64,000 bases of DNA, taken from Nibrella viscosa (GTDB taxonomy: Bacteria; Bacteroidota; Bacteroidia; Cytophagales; Spirosomataceae). The notes below the pieces were generated by a model. That model was not told the DNA's origin and made no database searches. It saw only the letters and a program-made list of their open reading frames with translations. The first letter of the stretch is position 1, and each line of letters begins with the position of its first letter. Position numbers and translations under genes: made by a program. Below are positions 27,504 to 37,145 of this stretch, piece after piece. Location: positions 62,001-126,000 of the forward strand of contig NZ_BAABHB010000017.1 of NCBI RefSeq assembly GCF_039541875.1, given 5' to 3'.

Positions 27504-28397
27504 ATGACAACTGACAACACCACTAACGATGAAATCGATGGGCAGGTACAGCCAATTAATAAATTCTTAGTGGCCGTCCGGATTAGGGATCAGTGGGGCT
27601 TTGCCCTGAACAACGAAAACTACGATCCCGTTTGGCCACCCATGTACGACTCGTTCGTGGTCTTTTTCCACGGCCTCATTGCTGTGCAGTTCGATGGCCA
27701 GTGGGGCTTTCTGAATGAGCAGGGCCGGGAGGTAGTAGAGCCCCGGTATGAGGCTATCGAATTTGAGTCGGCTGATCCGCTGATTCGGGTGGTTCGGGAG
27801 GGTAAAGTAGGATTCATCAATCGGCGGGCCGATGAAGTGATTACCTGCCAGTATGCCGCCTGCACTGAGTTTAACGAATCGGGGTTTGCCGCCTACCAGG
27901 ACGAATCTGAACTATGGGGGCTGCTGCGGCTGAACGGGCAACCAATTTGCCCGGCTCAGTATGACCACATCAACGCTAATTCGGCCTACGATGGTCTCAA
28001 TATGTTTCTGGTGGGGCGGAGCAACCTGTATGGCCTGCTGAATGAGCAGGGTGCGGAGGTCATTCCCTGTATGTATGACGATTGCACCGGGTTCAGAAAC
28101 AACGCAATTTTAGTGCAGCGCGACGACCACTGGGCCATCGTTACGCTCAACCACCAGTTCATCACTGATTTTGACTTTACCAACTGGAACGATACGCAGG
28201 TTAAAACCGGCTGGCTTCTGGAGAAAGCGGGCAAGTGGGGTTTCGTGAACGAAAAGGGCGAAGAAATAATCCCGATTCAGTATGAGGCCATTCACGAACT
28301 GGCCGAAGGGGTGTTCGCCGTGCTCGATACCAATGGCCTGGTAAGTGGCTTCGATGCTGGGGGCAACTTGCGAACGCTGCTTCCTGAACTGTCCTGA
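27504..28397 (+). CDS. WG-repeat protein (297 aa)
   Basis: About six WG repeats (RDQWGFALNNE, DGQWGFLNEQG, EGKVGFINRRA, LYGLLNEQGAE, AGKWGFVNEKG) span the protein, each with a following IPxxYD or PxRYE element. There is no signal peptide, so it is probably cytoplasmic, unlike its caspase neighbours. Possible role: a scaffold or recognition surface. It lies between two caspase genes, with 33 bases to the next. Confidence 0.75.
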   Translation: MTTDNTTNDEIDGQVQPINKFLVAVRIRDQWGFALNNENYDPVWPPMYDSFVVFFHGLIAVQFDGQWGFLNEQGREVVEPRYEAIEFESADPLIRVVREGKVGFINRRADEVITCQYAACTEFNESGFAAYQDESELWGLLRLNGQPICPAQYDHINANSAYDGLNMFLVGRSNLYGLLNEQGAEVIPCMYDDCTGFRNNAILVQRDDHWAIVTLNHQFITDFDFTNWNDTQVKTGWLLEKAGKWGFVNEKGEEIIPIQYEAIHELAEGVFAVLDTNGLVSGFDAGGNLRTLLPELS

Positions 28398-28429
28398 TTC
28401 TAACCCGGCTAATTACCCTTAAGCTGCTC

Positions 28430-30094
28430 ATGTTTCACTTTTTCACTACTTCTACCATGCAAAAATTTCATTGCTTCCTGTTTGGGGGCCTGCTGCTGCT
28501 TACCGTAGCCGCCTGGGCTGAGTCGCCCAAAGGCGTGGCGGTATCCAAAGTCTATGCCGTATTGGTTGGTGTCGATAAGATCGCTGCCTATAAAGATGTT
28601 CCGCCCGTTATGGCTGCTGAAGATCTGGCCAATGTGCGAAAGTTTCTGGAAAAGCAAACTATGGGCGTAATTTTCAATCCCGACCAGATTGTTACTTTGC
28701 TCAACGAGCAGGCCACGAACGATAACGTCCGGAAAGCCCTGCAAAAAGCGTTTAAAGAAGCGGATTCGGACGACAAAGTGGTGCTGTATTATTCGGGCCG
28801 GGGGCTGGCGAGCGGGCAACTGCTGCTCAACGACTATAGCGGCCCCATTGCCGAAGCCCGCACCGGGCAAACGCGCCACCTGGTAGCAAAGGCCGATTCC
28901 TTCATTGTGTTGCGAGCCAAACAGGTTTCACAACCGGGCGAGCTTTCGCTCGGGGAAATAAACGAGTTGCTGGCGTCTTCAAACGCCGGGCAGGTACAGG
29001 TTTGGATCGATGCCTGCTACGCCGGCGCGTGGGTAAAGCCCCAATTGCTTCCCAAGTCATCCAGAAAGAGCTTGCACATACTGGCCAGTTCGTATCCCGA
29101 CGAACTTTCTTTCTCGGATATGACACCCAAGGGAGGGCGGTTTACCAACAGGTTGCTGGAGGCACTGGCCGGCTCGGCCGATTACGATCGAAACCGGGAG
29201 GTTACCGTGGGCGAGGCAATGCGTTACGTCACTGAAAAGGCGTATGGTACCGATCAGCATCCGCAACTGCACGGCTCCTACCGCACGAGCGACGTTATGT
29301 GCGAATTGCCCAAGGATTATTACGGTTCGTCTGCTTACCGGCCCTCTCGGTCTATATCCATCTGGCCAAGAGAGGGCAGGCTGAAAGGGTTGCTGCCCAC
29401 CAGCTTCTCACTCAGAGCATACATGCCCACCATCGGCGATCAGGGCGAGACCGGCACGGATGTTGCCTGGGCGGTATGCTACGCGCGCACCATCATGGAA
29501 GCCCGGCGGCAGAAGCTGGCGGGGCAGCAGGAGGCTATTGATGCACTACGGTTTTCGCCTACGTACATCTATGCCCAAATTAAAGCGAGTACCGATACAA
29601 ACTGCCAGAATGGGGCCAGGCCCAGTGATGCCTTGCTCCTGGTGCAGGACCGGGGGGCTGTTCTGGCAACGGACTTGCCCAATGCCGACTGCAACGTCAA
29701 TGTAGCGCCTTACCACGAGCGGGCAGCCCAGTACCGCATCGGTAACTCCTGGCAATTACCTGCCGACAAGATCCCTGCCGATGAACGTATCTACCGGATG
29801 AAACAGGCTCTGGTTGAAACAAACAACGCATTGGTCATTGGCATGATGATACCCAGGTCATTCATGCAAGCGGGCGAATTTTGGAAGCCTGCTTCAGAAG
29901 AGAACCTACAGAACGCAGTGGGTGGTCACGCATTGGTAGTAGTGGGCTATGACGACAATAAAAACGGCGGCTCGTTCCTGCTGGCTAACTCCTGGGGCAC
30001 CGGCTGGGGCCAGCAGGGCTATACCTGGGTACGCTATAATGATCTAACCCATTTTACCCCCTATGCATACTGTTTGACAGACCCCACGCAATAG
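28430..30094 (+). CDS. Caspase-fold protein lacking the catalytic His, fused to a papain-like domain lacking its Cys
   Basis: The signal peptide is visible whichever start is used (ATG 28430, or 28457 giving MQKFHCFLF). The caspase-like domain has Cys196 (WIDACYAG), but the usual SGHG reads SGRG (Arg124), so the base catalyst is missing. From about residue 330 a C1A papain-like domain follows: DQGETGTDVAWA (the usual active-site C-W pair reads Ala346-Trp347), His500 (GGHALVVVGYDD) and Asn520 (LANSWG). The nucleophile is therefore absent, though Cys350 is close by. Two dead or altered proteases in one chain suggests a binding or decoy function. Confidence 0.8.
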   Translation: MFHFFTTSTMQKFHCFLFGGLLLLTVAAWAESPKGVAVSKVYAVLVGVDKIAAYKDVPPVMAAEDLANVRKFLEKQTMGVIFNPDQIVTLLNEQATNDNVRKALQKAFKEADSDDKVVLYYSGRGLASGQLLLNDYSGPIAEARTGQTRHLVAKADSFIVLRAKQVSQPGELSLGEINELLASSNAGQVQVWIDACYAGAWVKPQLLPKSSRKSLHILASSYPDELSFSDMTPKGGRFTNRLLEALAGSADYDRNREVTVGEAMRYVTEKAYGTDQHPQLHGSYRTSDVMCELPKDYYGSSAYRPSRSISIWPREGRLKGLLPTSFSLRAYMPTIGDQGETGTDVAWAVCYARTIMEARRQKLAGQQEAIDALRFSPTYIYAQIKASTDTNCQNGARPSDALLLVQDRGAVLATDLPNADCNVNVAPYHERAAQYRIGNSWQLPADKIPADERIYRMKQALVETNNALVIGMMIPRSFMQAGEFWKPASEENLQNAVGGHALVVVGYDDNKNGGSFLLANSWGTGWGQQGYTWVRYNDLTHFTPYAYCLTDPTQ

Positions 30095-30116
30095 AAAAAA
30101 ATGAATTACAATTGGT

Positions 30117-31553
30117 ATGAAACAAGTACTCACCCTGCTGGCACTGGTGTTGCTCACCAGTGCCAGCTTTGCCCAGACCACGGCCTCTGAATGGTTTAAT
30201 AAAGGCTATGCCGCTACCGACTACAACGAACAGATTCGCTGCTATACAGAAGCTATTCGCTTAGACCCTACGTATGCGGCTGCCTACAACAACCGGGGCA
30301 ATACCAAGTACAACTTAGGCCAGTACCAGCCGGCGATCTATGATTTTGATGAAGCTATTCGCTTAGACCCTACGTATGCCTATGCCTACAACAACCGGGG
30401 CTTGACCAAGTACAACTTAGGCCAGTACCAGCAGGCGATTAATGACTACGATGAAGCTATTCGCTTAGACCCTACGTATGCCTATGCCTACAACAACCGG
30501 GGCTGGGCCAAGCACAACTTAGGCCAGTACCAGCAGGCGATCTATGATTATGATGAAGCTATTCGCTTAGACCCTAAGAATGCCTATGCCTACAACAACC
30601 GGGGCTGGGCCAAGCACAATTTAGGCCAGTACCAGCCGGCGATCTATGATTATGATGAAGCCATTCGCTTAGACTCCAAGTTTGCCAAATCCTATCTGAA
30701 CAAGGGTCAGGCGCTGGTGGCCCTCAACCGCTGCCAGGAAGCACTGGAGTTTTTCCGCCAGGGGGAGGGCTTAGATAATAGTTTAAACTACCACCTTCAA
30801 GATAAACAGAAAGCCCAGCAGTGTGCCACGTCTACAGTGGTGACACCGTCCGTTCCGCCTTCTACTTCCTCAGCGGGCAAGCGCTATGCTCTGGTGATCG
30901 GCAACTCCAGCTACCGCTATGTCTCCTCTCTGGCTCGTCAGCCCCGTAGTGATGCCGAAACCATGGCCCGCCGGTTCACTGAACTGGGTTTTACCGTTAC
31001 TACCGCCTACGACCTTAAATCCAAAAGCGAGCTGGAAACAACCGTCTTCGACTTTGCCGACAAAGCGCGCCAGGCCGATATGGTTGCTGTCTATTATGCT
31101 GGACACGGCATGGAGTTCGGGGGGCACAACTACCTCATCCCCACCGAAGCTAAACTCGAACGCGACGAGCGGGCCGAGGTGGAAGCCCTCTCGCTGGACT
31201 ATTTGCTGGCCCGGCTGGGGCGTAGCCAGGCCCGTTTGTCGCTGGTGATGCTGGATGCCTGCCGCAACAACCCCTTCGAGGGCCGCAACCGCGACCTGGG
31301 CGACGGCGACTACCGAGCCTTCAAAATCGTAGGGGCGGCTCCACCGCGCAATGTGATGGTGTTTTATGCTACGCAACCGGGCCGGGTGGCTACCAACGCC
31401 GGCGTATTTGCCGACGCGGTCCGGCAGCACCTGCAACGGGGCACGCGGCTGACCGAGTTTCTGATGAACGTAACCAACACGGTGGATCAGCGTACTGGCC
31501 AGAGCCAGGCTCCCTTCCAAAGCGGTACACTTTTCGGCGATTTCACTTTTTAG
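30117..31553 (+). CDS. Secreted TPR-caspase protein
   Basis: The 478-residue protein has a signal peptide (1-20), then five to six TPR units (about 25-230; repeating YAYAYNNRG, LGQYQQAI and DEAIRLDPT), and a caspase domain at about 255-478 with His330 (YYAGHG) and Cys382 (LDACRNNPF). TPRs are protein-binding. The four central repeats are near identical in DNA (102-bp units), a sign of recent expansion. The order is reversed relative to the FGE proteins: module first, caspase last, as in the WD40 fusions. Confidence 0.86.
   Translation: MKQVLTLLALVLLTSASFAQTTASEWFNKGYAATDYNEQIRCYTEAIRLDPTYAAAYNNRGNTKYNLGQYQPAIYDFDEAIRLDPTYAYAYNNRGLTKYNLGQYQQAINDYDEAIRLDPTYAYAYNNRGWAKHNLGQYQQAIYDYDEAIRLDPKNAYAYNNRGWAKHNLGQYQPAIYDYDEAIRLDSKFAKSYLNKGQALVALNRCQEALEFFRQGEGLDNSLNYHLQDKQKAQQCATSTVVTPSVPPSTSSAGKRYALVIGNSSYRYVSSLARQPRSDAETMARRFTELGFTVTTAYDLKSKSELETTVFDFADKARQADMVAVYYAGHGMEFGGHNYLIPTEAKLERDERAEVEALSLDYLLARLGRSQARLSLVMLDACRNNPFEGRNRDLGDGDYRAFKIVGAAPPRNVMVFYATQPGRVATNAGVFADAVRQHLQRGTRLTEFLMNVTNTVDQRTGQSQAPFQSGTLFGDFTF
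30246..30690 (+). repeat. Tandem 102-bp DNA repeats encoding TPRs
   Basis: Four nearly identical 102-base units, each with GAAGCTATTCGCTTAGACC, encode consecutive 34-residue TPRs. Identity at silent positions points to recent duplication or gene conversion. Confidence 0.75.
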
Positions 31554-31597
31554 CAGCCTTAGAAATAACAGGTACCTACGGCTAATAAAACTTACTC

Positions 31598-33343
31598 ATG
31601 CATACGACCGCCGGAATTGAGAAAATAGACCTATCCGCTACACCCATAGCCGGGCATCTTGACTCGATCAACGCCCTGGCGCTGAGTTCGGATGGTCAGT
31701 GGCTGGCGACGGCTGGACTGGATGGGATAAAAGTATGGGAGCTGGCCACGGGCCGGGTGCTGCGTACGCTGACGATTGGACATAGTATCCATCAGTATAT
31801 CCAGATGTACCACCTTTCCTTCTCTCCGGACAATAAGCAGCTCTATTTCGCTTTTGACAACGGGTGGGAGGAGGTCAATATTAGCTCCTGGGAGGTGGCA
31901 ACCGGGCAGCTCATCGATACCATCGTGTTGCCAGAAGCCCTTCAGCCGGGCTCCCCGCATGATTACGGCTGGGTGAACGGCCATTTGGCAGTCCTGTGGT
32001 GGGATGAAGAAAAACACACCATCTACAACATCAAAACCTGGCAAGTGCTGTTTTCCGTTCCTGCTTCTGAACAGACCTCCCAGTGGCCTGTATACTTGAG
32101 TCCGGACGGAGCAACACTTATTGTGCATGACCGAATGAATCAGACACTTACCTATCTGGCTTTGCAGACTGGCCAGGAAATCGCCCACTACCCATTTGAG
32201 CATGACTTTATAAACGCGTTTGCACTCAGTTCTAAGGGTAATTTACTGGCTGTAGTTGAGACTCGTTCCAATAGAGCCATTCAGGTGATTGACGTAGAAA
32301 CAGGGTACATACAGGTATCTATTCCCTTAGTGGACGGCGATTATGTTAATAGGGTTTGTTTGCGGAGCGATGGGCAAATGCTGGTAGGTTGCGGCAGCCG
32401 TGGTCAACTCAAGATGTGGGACACGGCTTCGGCTCAGCTTGTATGGGAATGTACAGGTATATTGACCGATAGATTCCCAAACTGCCTAGCCATTAATGGT
32501 CAACAATTAGCAATAGGCATGGACAGTTATTCGCACACTATGGTGTGGGATGCGCAGCAAGGCAGTCTACTTTTTGATATTTATTATGACGATGAACGTG
32601 ATCCTTATGATAAAGTGGATGGCGTTGGCTTTGACGAAGCAGGTAATCGACTGATTTTTATTGGCCGAGGAAGGGTATACATTATCGATACCCAATCGGG
32701 CCAGGAACTGAAAAAGCAATCATTCAGACTTGCTGATGTGGGCTATAATGATAGTTTTCCCGAAAGTGCTTACTTTCCTCCAGAAAGCAATCAGGTAGTT
32801 ACTACTTACGAGAACGGAACAATTGCCTGGTGGGACATTAACGTTGGACCCGTTTTATATCCATCAAAACCTCCCTACAAAGGGCTTATTTATCCCGACC
32901 CTCTGAGAACGATTGCTGCCCATTCAAAGGTGTTGGTTGGTGAGCAATGGCTGGGCGGTATTGCCTCCCTTTGTTTCAGCACGGACGGCAGCCAGCTCTA
33001 CTCAGCCGGCCTCTATGACCGGCAGCTTAAACACTGGCATGTTGCCAATACGCAACTCCTCAACGCCGTTGCTCTTGCCCAAATCCCAGCCCAAGTTTAC
33101 GCTATTCACCAAAGCCACTACCTGGTGGTTATGCTGGTGAGTAACACCGTAGAGATTCGCCACGCCGACACATTCGAGCTACTAGCCGTACACGAAAATG
33201 TGGGCTTTTACACCGATGCGCTGTTTACTCCGCTCTTAACGCCTGATGGTCGTTTTGAAATCTACCCCTACTGGCGGTGCTTTTTTGTCAGGCAGCGAGG
33301 AGAGGCCAACAATTTGGGAACCTTTGCGGCCCACAAAGATTAA
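31598..33343 (+). CDS. WD40-repeat protein without signal peptide or caspase
   Basis: The 581-residue protein has a diverged WD40 series beginning AGHLDSINALALSSDGQWL and ending with the cluster tail LLTPDGRFEIYPYWRCFFVRQ. In the 43297, 46264 and 55983 proteins the same tail leads into a caspase domain, which is absent here. The usual signal peptide is also missing, since the first Met lies only 13 residues before the DLSATPIAGH segment. It may be a cytoplasmic adaptor or a truncated relic. The repeats are weak and partly unreadable (KVWELATG is clear). Confidence 0.7.
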   Translation: MHTTAGIEKIDLSATPIAGHLDSINALALSSDGQWLATAGLDGIKVWELATGRVLRTLTIGHSIHQYIQMYHLSFSPDNKQLYFAFDNGWEEVNISSWEVATGQLIDTIVLPEALQPGSPHDYGWVNGHLAVLWWDEEKHTIYNIKTWQVLFSVPASEQTSQWPVYLSPDGATLIVHDRMNQTLTYLALQTGQEIAHYPFEHDFINAFALSSKGNLLAVVETRSNRAIQVIDVETGYIQVSIPLVDGDYVNRVCLRSDGQMLVGCGSRGQLKMWDTASAQLVWECTGILTDRFPNCLAINGQQLAIGMDSYSHTMVWDAQQGSLLFDIYYDDERDPYDKVDGVGFDEAGNRLIFIGRGRVYIIDTQSGQELKKQSFRLADVGYNDSFPESAYFPPESNQVVTTYENGTIAWWDINVGPVLYPSKPPYKGLIYPDPLRTIAAHSKVLVGEQWLGGIASLCFSTDGSQLYSAGLYDRQLKHWHVANTQLLNAVALAQIPAQVYAIHQSHYLVVMLVSNTVEIRHADTFELLAVHENVGFYTDALFTPLLTPDGRFEIYPYWRCFFVRQRGEANNLGTFAAHKD

Positions 33344-33380
33344 CTGCCAAACTCACTACTTTTTGTAACTTACTCGTCGT

Positions 33381-35042
33381 ATGTACGCGCTGTTCACTCA
33401 TCTTTTTCTCCTGCTGGGCATCTTGCTGCCGTTTGGCCCGTGCCTGGCCCAGTCCCGCAGCATCAAAATTGTAGGGGGCACCGCGCCGGCGGGCACCGAA
33501 CGGCGGCTGGCCCTGGTGGTGGGCAACAAAGACTACCAGCACGTGCGGCCCCTGAAGAACCCCCTCAACGATGCTCAGGATATGAGCCGCGCCCTGGAGA
33601 CGCTGGGCTTTGAGGTCATCACCCTCACCAACACCACATTCCCCCAGCTCACGGCCGGCCTCAACCGGCTCAAGGATAAGCTAACCACCTCCGACGTGGT
33701 GGTCATCTACTACTCCGGCCACGGACTGAGCTACGCCGGCAAGAACTACCTGCTGCCCATTGATGCCGACATCCGCTGTCTGGAGCAGGTGGAGGAATAC
33801 GGCATCTCGCTCAACCGTATTCTGAGCGACATATCGGCCCGCCGGGTGCAGAACAGCTTTGTGTTTCTTGATGCCTGTCGCAACCTGCCCAACCTGCAGG
33901 TGTGCGACAAAACCAGCAAAGACCTGGTAGCCGCCGGCGGGCTGGTGCGGCCTACCAACAACCCCCGTGGTAGTATGGTGGTGTATGCTACGCGGGAAGG
34001 GAGTACCGCCGACGACAACGTAAGCGGGCGTAACGGGCTGTTTACCGAAGCGCTGTTGCAGTACCTGTTACGGCCCAACTGGGGTATCCGCAGCATGCTC
34101 GACGAGACGACAAAAACAGTGGTCAGCAAAAGCGGAGGGGAGCAGCGGCCGGGCCGTTACGACGAGTTGGAAGGCGACTTTGTGTTTGTTCTGAAACCGG
34201 CGGAAGTGCCTTTGGTGGAAAAAAGGACATCCGGTGCTGATGCAACGGTTACGCGTACAGCACCTGCCGGAGAATCCGTAAAATCTGAAGTGGCTACGGC
34301 CCGGCCGCAGAAGTTTCTGGAGCTGCCCTTTGCGGAGTTGGTGTATGTGCCGGGCGGCACCTTTCAGATGGGCGATACCCGCAACGAAGGGTACGCGGAT
34401 GAAACGCCGGTTCATACCGTCACGGTCAGCCCATTTCTGATGGGGAAGTACGAAGTAACCCAGCGGCAGTGGGAAGATATAATGGGCAGCAATCCGTCTC
34501 GCTTTAAAGACTGCCCGGACTGCCCGGTCGAGCAGGTATCCTGGGAGGAGGTACAGGTGTTTTTACAGAAGCTGAATGCCCGCACGGGTGGCAAGTACCG
34601 CCTGCCCACAGAGGCCGAGTGGGAGTATGCCGCCGGCGGGGGCGCGGTGGCCAGGCGGAGCCGGTTCGGCAACGGGCAGGATGTCCTGGACCCCGCACAG
34701 GCGAACTTTGATGGAAGTGAGCAGTATAAGCAGGGGTATTCGGTCGCCGGTGAGTATCGCGGAAAAACGGTACGGGTGGGGAGTTTCGGTGCTAACCCGC
34801 TGGGGCTGTACGACATGGCGGGTAATGTATGGGAGTGGTGCCAGGATTGGTTCGGCAGCGACTACTACGCTCGTAGCAGTAGCCACAATCCTGCCGGCCC
34901 TGCAACGGGCACTCATCGGGTATTGCGGGGCGGTAGCTGGCTCCTCAGCCCGCGGAGCTGCCGGTCGGCGTACCGCAGCAACGGCACCCCCGGGGCCCGA
35001 GACAACGACTTTGGCTTCCGTGTCGTGTCCCCCGTTCAGTAG
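33381..35042 (+). CDS. Secreted caspase-like protease with FGE/SUMF1 domain
   Basis: A signal peptide (1-24) precedes SIKIVGGTAPAGTERR. The caspase domain has His114 (YYSGHG) and Cys166 (LDACR). The FGE-like domain (from about 312, YVPGGTFQMGD) belongs to the CPDCPVEQVSW type and ends RVLRGGSW, variable stretch, GFRVVSPVQ. Only one Cys sits in the region where FGE enzymes carry two. The gene overlaps nothing, lies 37 bases after the WD40 gene and is followed by the structured repeat at 35067. Confidence 0.87.
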   Translation: MYALFTHLFLLLGILLPFGPCLAQSRSIKIVGGTAPAGTERRLALVVGNKDYQHVRPLKNPLNDAQDMSRALETLGFEVITLTNTTFPQLTAGLNRLKDKLTTSDVVVIYYSGHGLSYAGKNYLLPIDADIRCLEQVEEYGISLNRILSDISARRVQNSFVFLDACRNLPNLQVCDKTSKDLVAAGGLVRPTNNPRGSMVVYATREGSTADDNVSGRNGLFTEALLQYLLRPNWGIRSMLDETTKTVVSKSGGEQRPGRYDELEGDFVFVLKPAEVPLVEKRTSGADATVTRTAPAGESVKSEVATARPQKFLELPFAELVYVPGGTFQMGDTRNEGYADETPVHTVTVSPFLMGKYEVTQRQWEDIMGSNPSRFKDCPDCPVEQVSWEEVQVFLQKLNARTGGKYRLPTEAEWEYAAGGGAVARRSRFGNGQDVLDPAQANFDGSEQYKQGYSVAGEYRGKTVRVGSFGANPLGLYDMAGNVWEWCQDWFGSDYYARSSSHNPAGPATGTHRVLRGGSWLLSPRSCRSAYRSNGTPGARDNDFGFRVVSPVQ

Positions 35043-35066
35043 CAGGCATCCGGTCCAATTCCGGTT

Positions 35067-35165
35067 GAGCAAGGGGGCAGTGAGGGCGTCTCATGGAGGG
35101 AGCGGTTCGGCCGGCGGAGCGCCGAACCCGCGACCGGAAAGAGTCGCCCGAACGGGATTTGGTAA
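35067..35165 (+). repeat. Structured intergenic repeat, copy 1
   Basis: A near-100-base element begins GAGCAAGGGGGCAGTGAGGG, 24 bases after a caspase-FGE stop. It contains a hairpin GTTCGGC with GCCGAAC and an outer pairing of GGGCG-CTC with GAG-CGCCC. A diverged copy lies at 36933. Neither has an open frame. The rest of 35166-35337 is intergenic. Confidence 0.65.
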
Positions 35166-35337
35166 CCCCGTCGCTTCAAACCCAATCGTTACGCAGCAAG
35201 CTGGTACGTCTAAAACTGATTGGTGAGCGTTGAGCCGGAATTGATAGTAGGTTTTACATAAAATTAGAATTGATAAACAAAGCACTAACTCTAAAATAAA
35301 CGCCATGCGACAATGCCTGCTGATAACCTGCTATGTC

Positions 35338-36909
35338 ATGAAAGCACATTCATCACTGAGTCTGCTTTTGCTGCTGGCCGTTACGCTGAGGACCCTGGCG
35401 CAGTCTGACCCGCGCAGTCTGAAAACAGTGGGAAACGCGACCACCGGCAAACGTACAGCGCTGGTGATCGGCAACGCAACCTACGTCCATGCCGGTACGT
35501 TGCGCAACCCGCTCAACGACGCACAGGCCATGAGCCAGACCCTGCAAAAGCTGGGCTTCGCCGTCACCCAACGCACCAACCTCGACCGGGCCGGGCTGGA
35601 GAGTACCATCAATACCTGGGGCAAGAGCTTAGGGCAGTACGAGGTAGCCCTGTTCTATTACGCCGGCCACGGCATAGAGGCAGGCGGCACCAACTACCTG
35701 GTGCCCATTGATGCTCACCCGCAGAATCAGGCGCAGGTGAAATTTCATGCCACTCCGCTGGATATGGTGACCGGCTGGATGGAAGAGAATCGTGTCCGAA
35801 CCAACATTGTGCTGTTGGATGCCTGCCGTGACAATCCGTTTGCCCGTTCTTGGAGCCGAAGCACAACCGGGGGCGGTTTAGCCAATATAACCGCTCCCAG
35901 CGGAACCTTCATCGGGTTTGCTGCTTCGCCGGGGAAGACGGCCGCAGACGGCGACCGCACCAACGGGCTGTACACCGAAGCCATCCTGCAGGTGCTAAAC
36001 ACGCCTGATCTGACTATAGACCAGATTTTTAACCGCGTAAACCAGTATGTGCGCCGGCAGAGCGGTGGCACGCAGATCCCGTTCAAAAACTCCTCGCTGG
36101 AGGATGATTTTTATTTTACCATAACCTCGCCCAAACGCGAGTCGGAACCCAATACCCCGCCCATTACTCGTTCACAGAAATTTTTGGAGCTGCCTTTTGC
36201 GGATCTGGTGTATGTGCCGGGCGGTACCTTTCAGATGGGCGATACCCGCAACGAAGGTGCATCGGATGAAAAGCCGGTCCACAGCGTCACAGTCAGTCCG
36301 TTTCTGATGGGCAAGTACGAAGTGACTCAGCGGCAGTGGGAAGCCGTGATGGGCAGTAACCCTTCACACTTCAAAGACTGTCCGGACTGCCCGGTGGAGC
36401 TAGTCTCTTGGGATGATGTACAGGAGTTTTTGCAGAAGCTTAACGCTCGAGCCTCTGGCGGGCTGCGCTACCGGCTGCCCACCGAAGCCGAATGGGAGTA
36501 TGCAGCTGGGGGTGGGCCTGTAGCTAACCGCAGCCGCTTTGGCAACGGTAAGGATATACTCAATCTGGCTGGAGCCAATTTTGATGGTAGCACTGCGTAC
36601 AAGAAAGTTCATTCTGTAGCGGGTGCTTACCGGAGGAAGACGGTGGTAGTAGGCAGTTTTTCGCCTAACGGGTTGGGTTTGCACGATATGAGTGGAAACG
36701 TAGAGGAGTGGTGTAGTGACTGGTACGGGTCTTACAGTGGGGAAGCCCAGGCCGACCCTACCGGTCCGGCTGATGGCAACAAACGCGTACTGCGCGGGGG
36801 CTGCTGGAACCTCCACCCGGCGTTCTGCCAGGTCGCGTATCGGCACTACGACACCCCCAGATACCTATACGCCGGCGTCGGCTTCCGCGTCGTCGCCCAG
36901 CTTCAGTAA
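35338..36909 (+). CDS. Secreted caspase-like protease with FGE/SUMF1 domain
   Basis: From ATG 35338 (an upstream ATG at 35305 is possible), 523 residues: signal peptide 1-22, then a shorter N-terminal motif (SLKTVGNATTGKRTALVIGNATY) unlike the SIKIVGG group. His111 (YYAGHG) and Cys163 (LDACRDNPF) are in place. The FGE-like domain begins near residue 294 and is closest to the 23284 and 33381 type; its end after RVLRGGCW is hypervariable. The caspase half resembles those of the WD40 and TPR fusions, so the gene is a mosaic. Confidence 0.87.
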   Translation: MKAHSSLSLLLLLAVTLRTLAQSDPRSLKTVGNATTGKRTALVIGNATYVHAGTLRNPLNDAQAMSQTLQKLGFAVTQRTNLDRAGLESTINTWGKSLGQYEVALFYYAGHGIEAGGTNYLVPIDAHPQNQAQVKFHATPLDMVTGWMEENRVRTNIVLLDACRDNPFARSWSRSTTGGGLANITAPSGTFIGFAASPGKTAADGDRTNGLYTEAILQVLNTPDLTIDQIFNRVNQYVRRQSGGTQIPFKNSSLEDDFYFTITSPKRESEPNTPPITRSQKFLELPFADLVYVPGGTFQMGDTRNEGASDEKPVHSVTVSPFLMGKYEVTQRQWEAVMGSNPSHFKDCPDCPVELVSWDDVQEFLQKLNARASGGLRYRLPTEAEWEYAAGGGPVANRSRFGNGKDILNLAGANFDGSTAYKKVHSVAGAYRRKTVVVGSFSPNGLGLHDMSGNVEEWCSDWYGSYSGEAQADPTGPADGNKRVLRGGCWNLHPAFCQVAYRHYDTPRYLYAGVGFRVVAQLQ

Positions 36910-36932
36910 GTTGGCACGTTCAGATTCTGTTG

Positions 36933-37025
36933 AGCAAGGGGGGAGTGAGGGGGTCTCATGGAGGGAGCAGTTCGGCGGGCGGAGCGCCGAATAGGCGGCC
37001 GAAAAGAGACGCCCGAACGTTTTTT
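36933..37025 (+). repeat. Structured intergenic repeat, copy 2
   Basis: It begins GAGCAAGGGGGGAGTGAGGG, 24 bases after the stop of the second caspase-FGE gene, the same offset as copy 1. It keeps the hairpin (TTCGGCG with CGCCGAA) and an outer pairing of GGGGGTCTC with GAGACGCCC, despite base changes in both arms. Confidence 0.65.
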
Positions 37026-37145
37026 CGATTTGGCGAAGCGTAGGGAGCAGCTACTGTTTAGAGTATGCCCAACAATTTTTTTGTGAACCGATAAGGTTTT
37101 GCCGGCCGTGGCTATTCAGAGACACAACCAAACCATTTTCCAGTT

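Noticed and set aside
35067..37025. Integron attC sites
   Set aside because: No integrase is seen and the ends lack the GTTRRRY/RYYYAAC core pair. The genes are also too long and paralogous to be typical cassettes.
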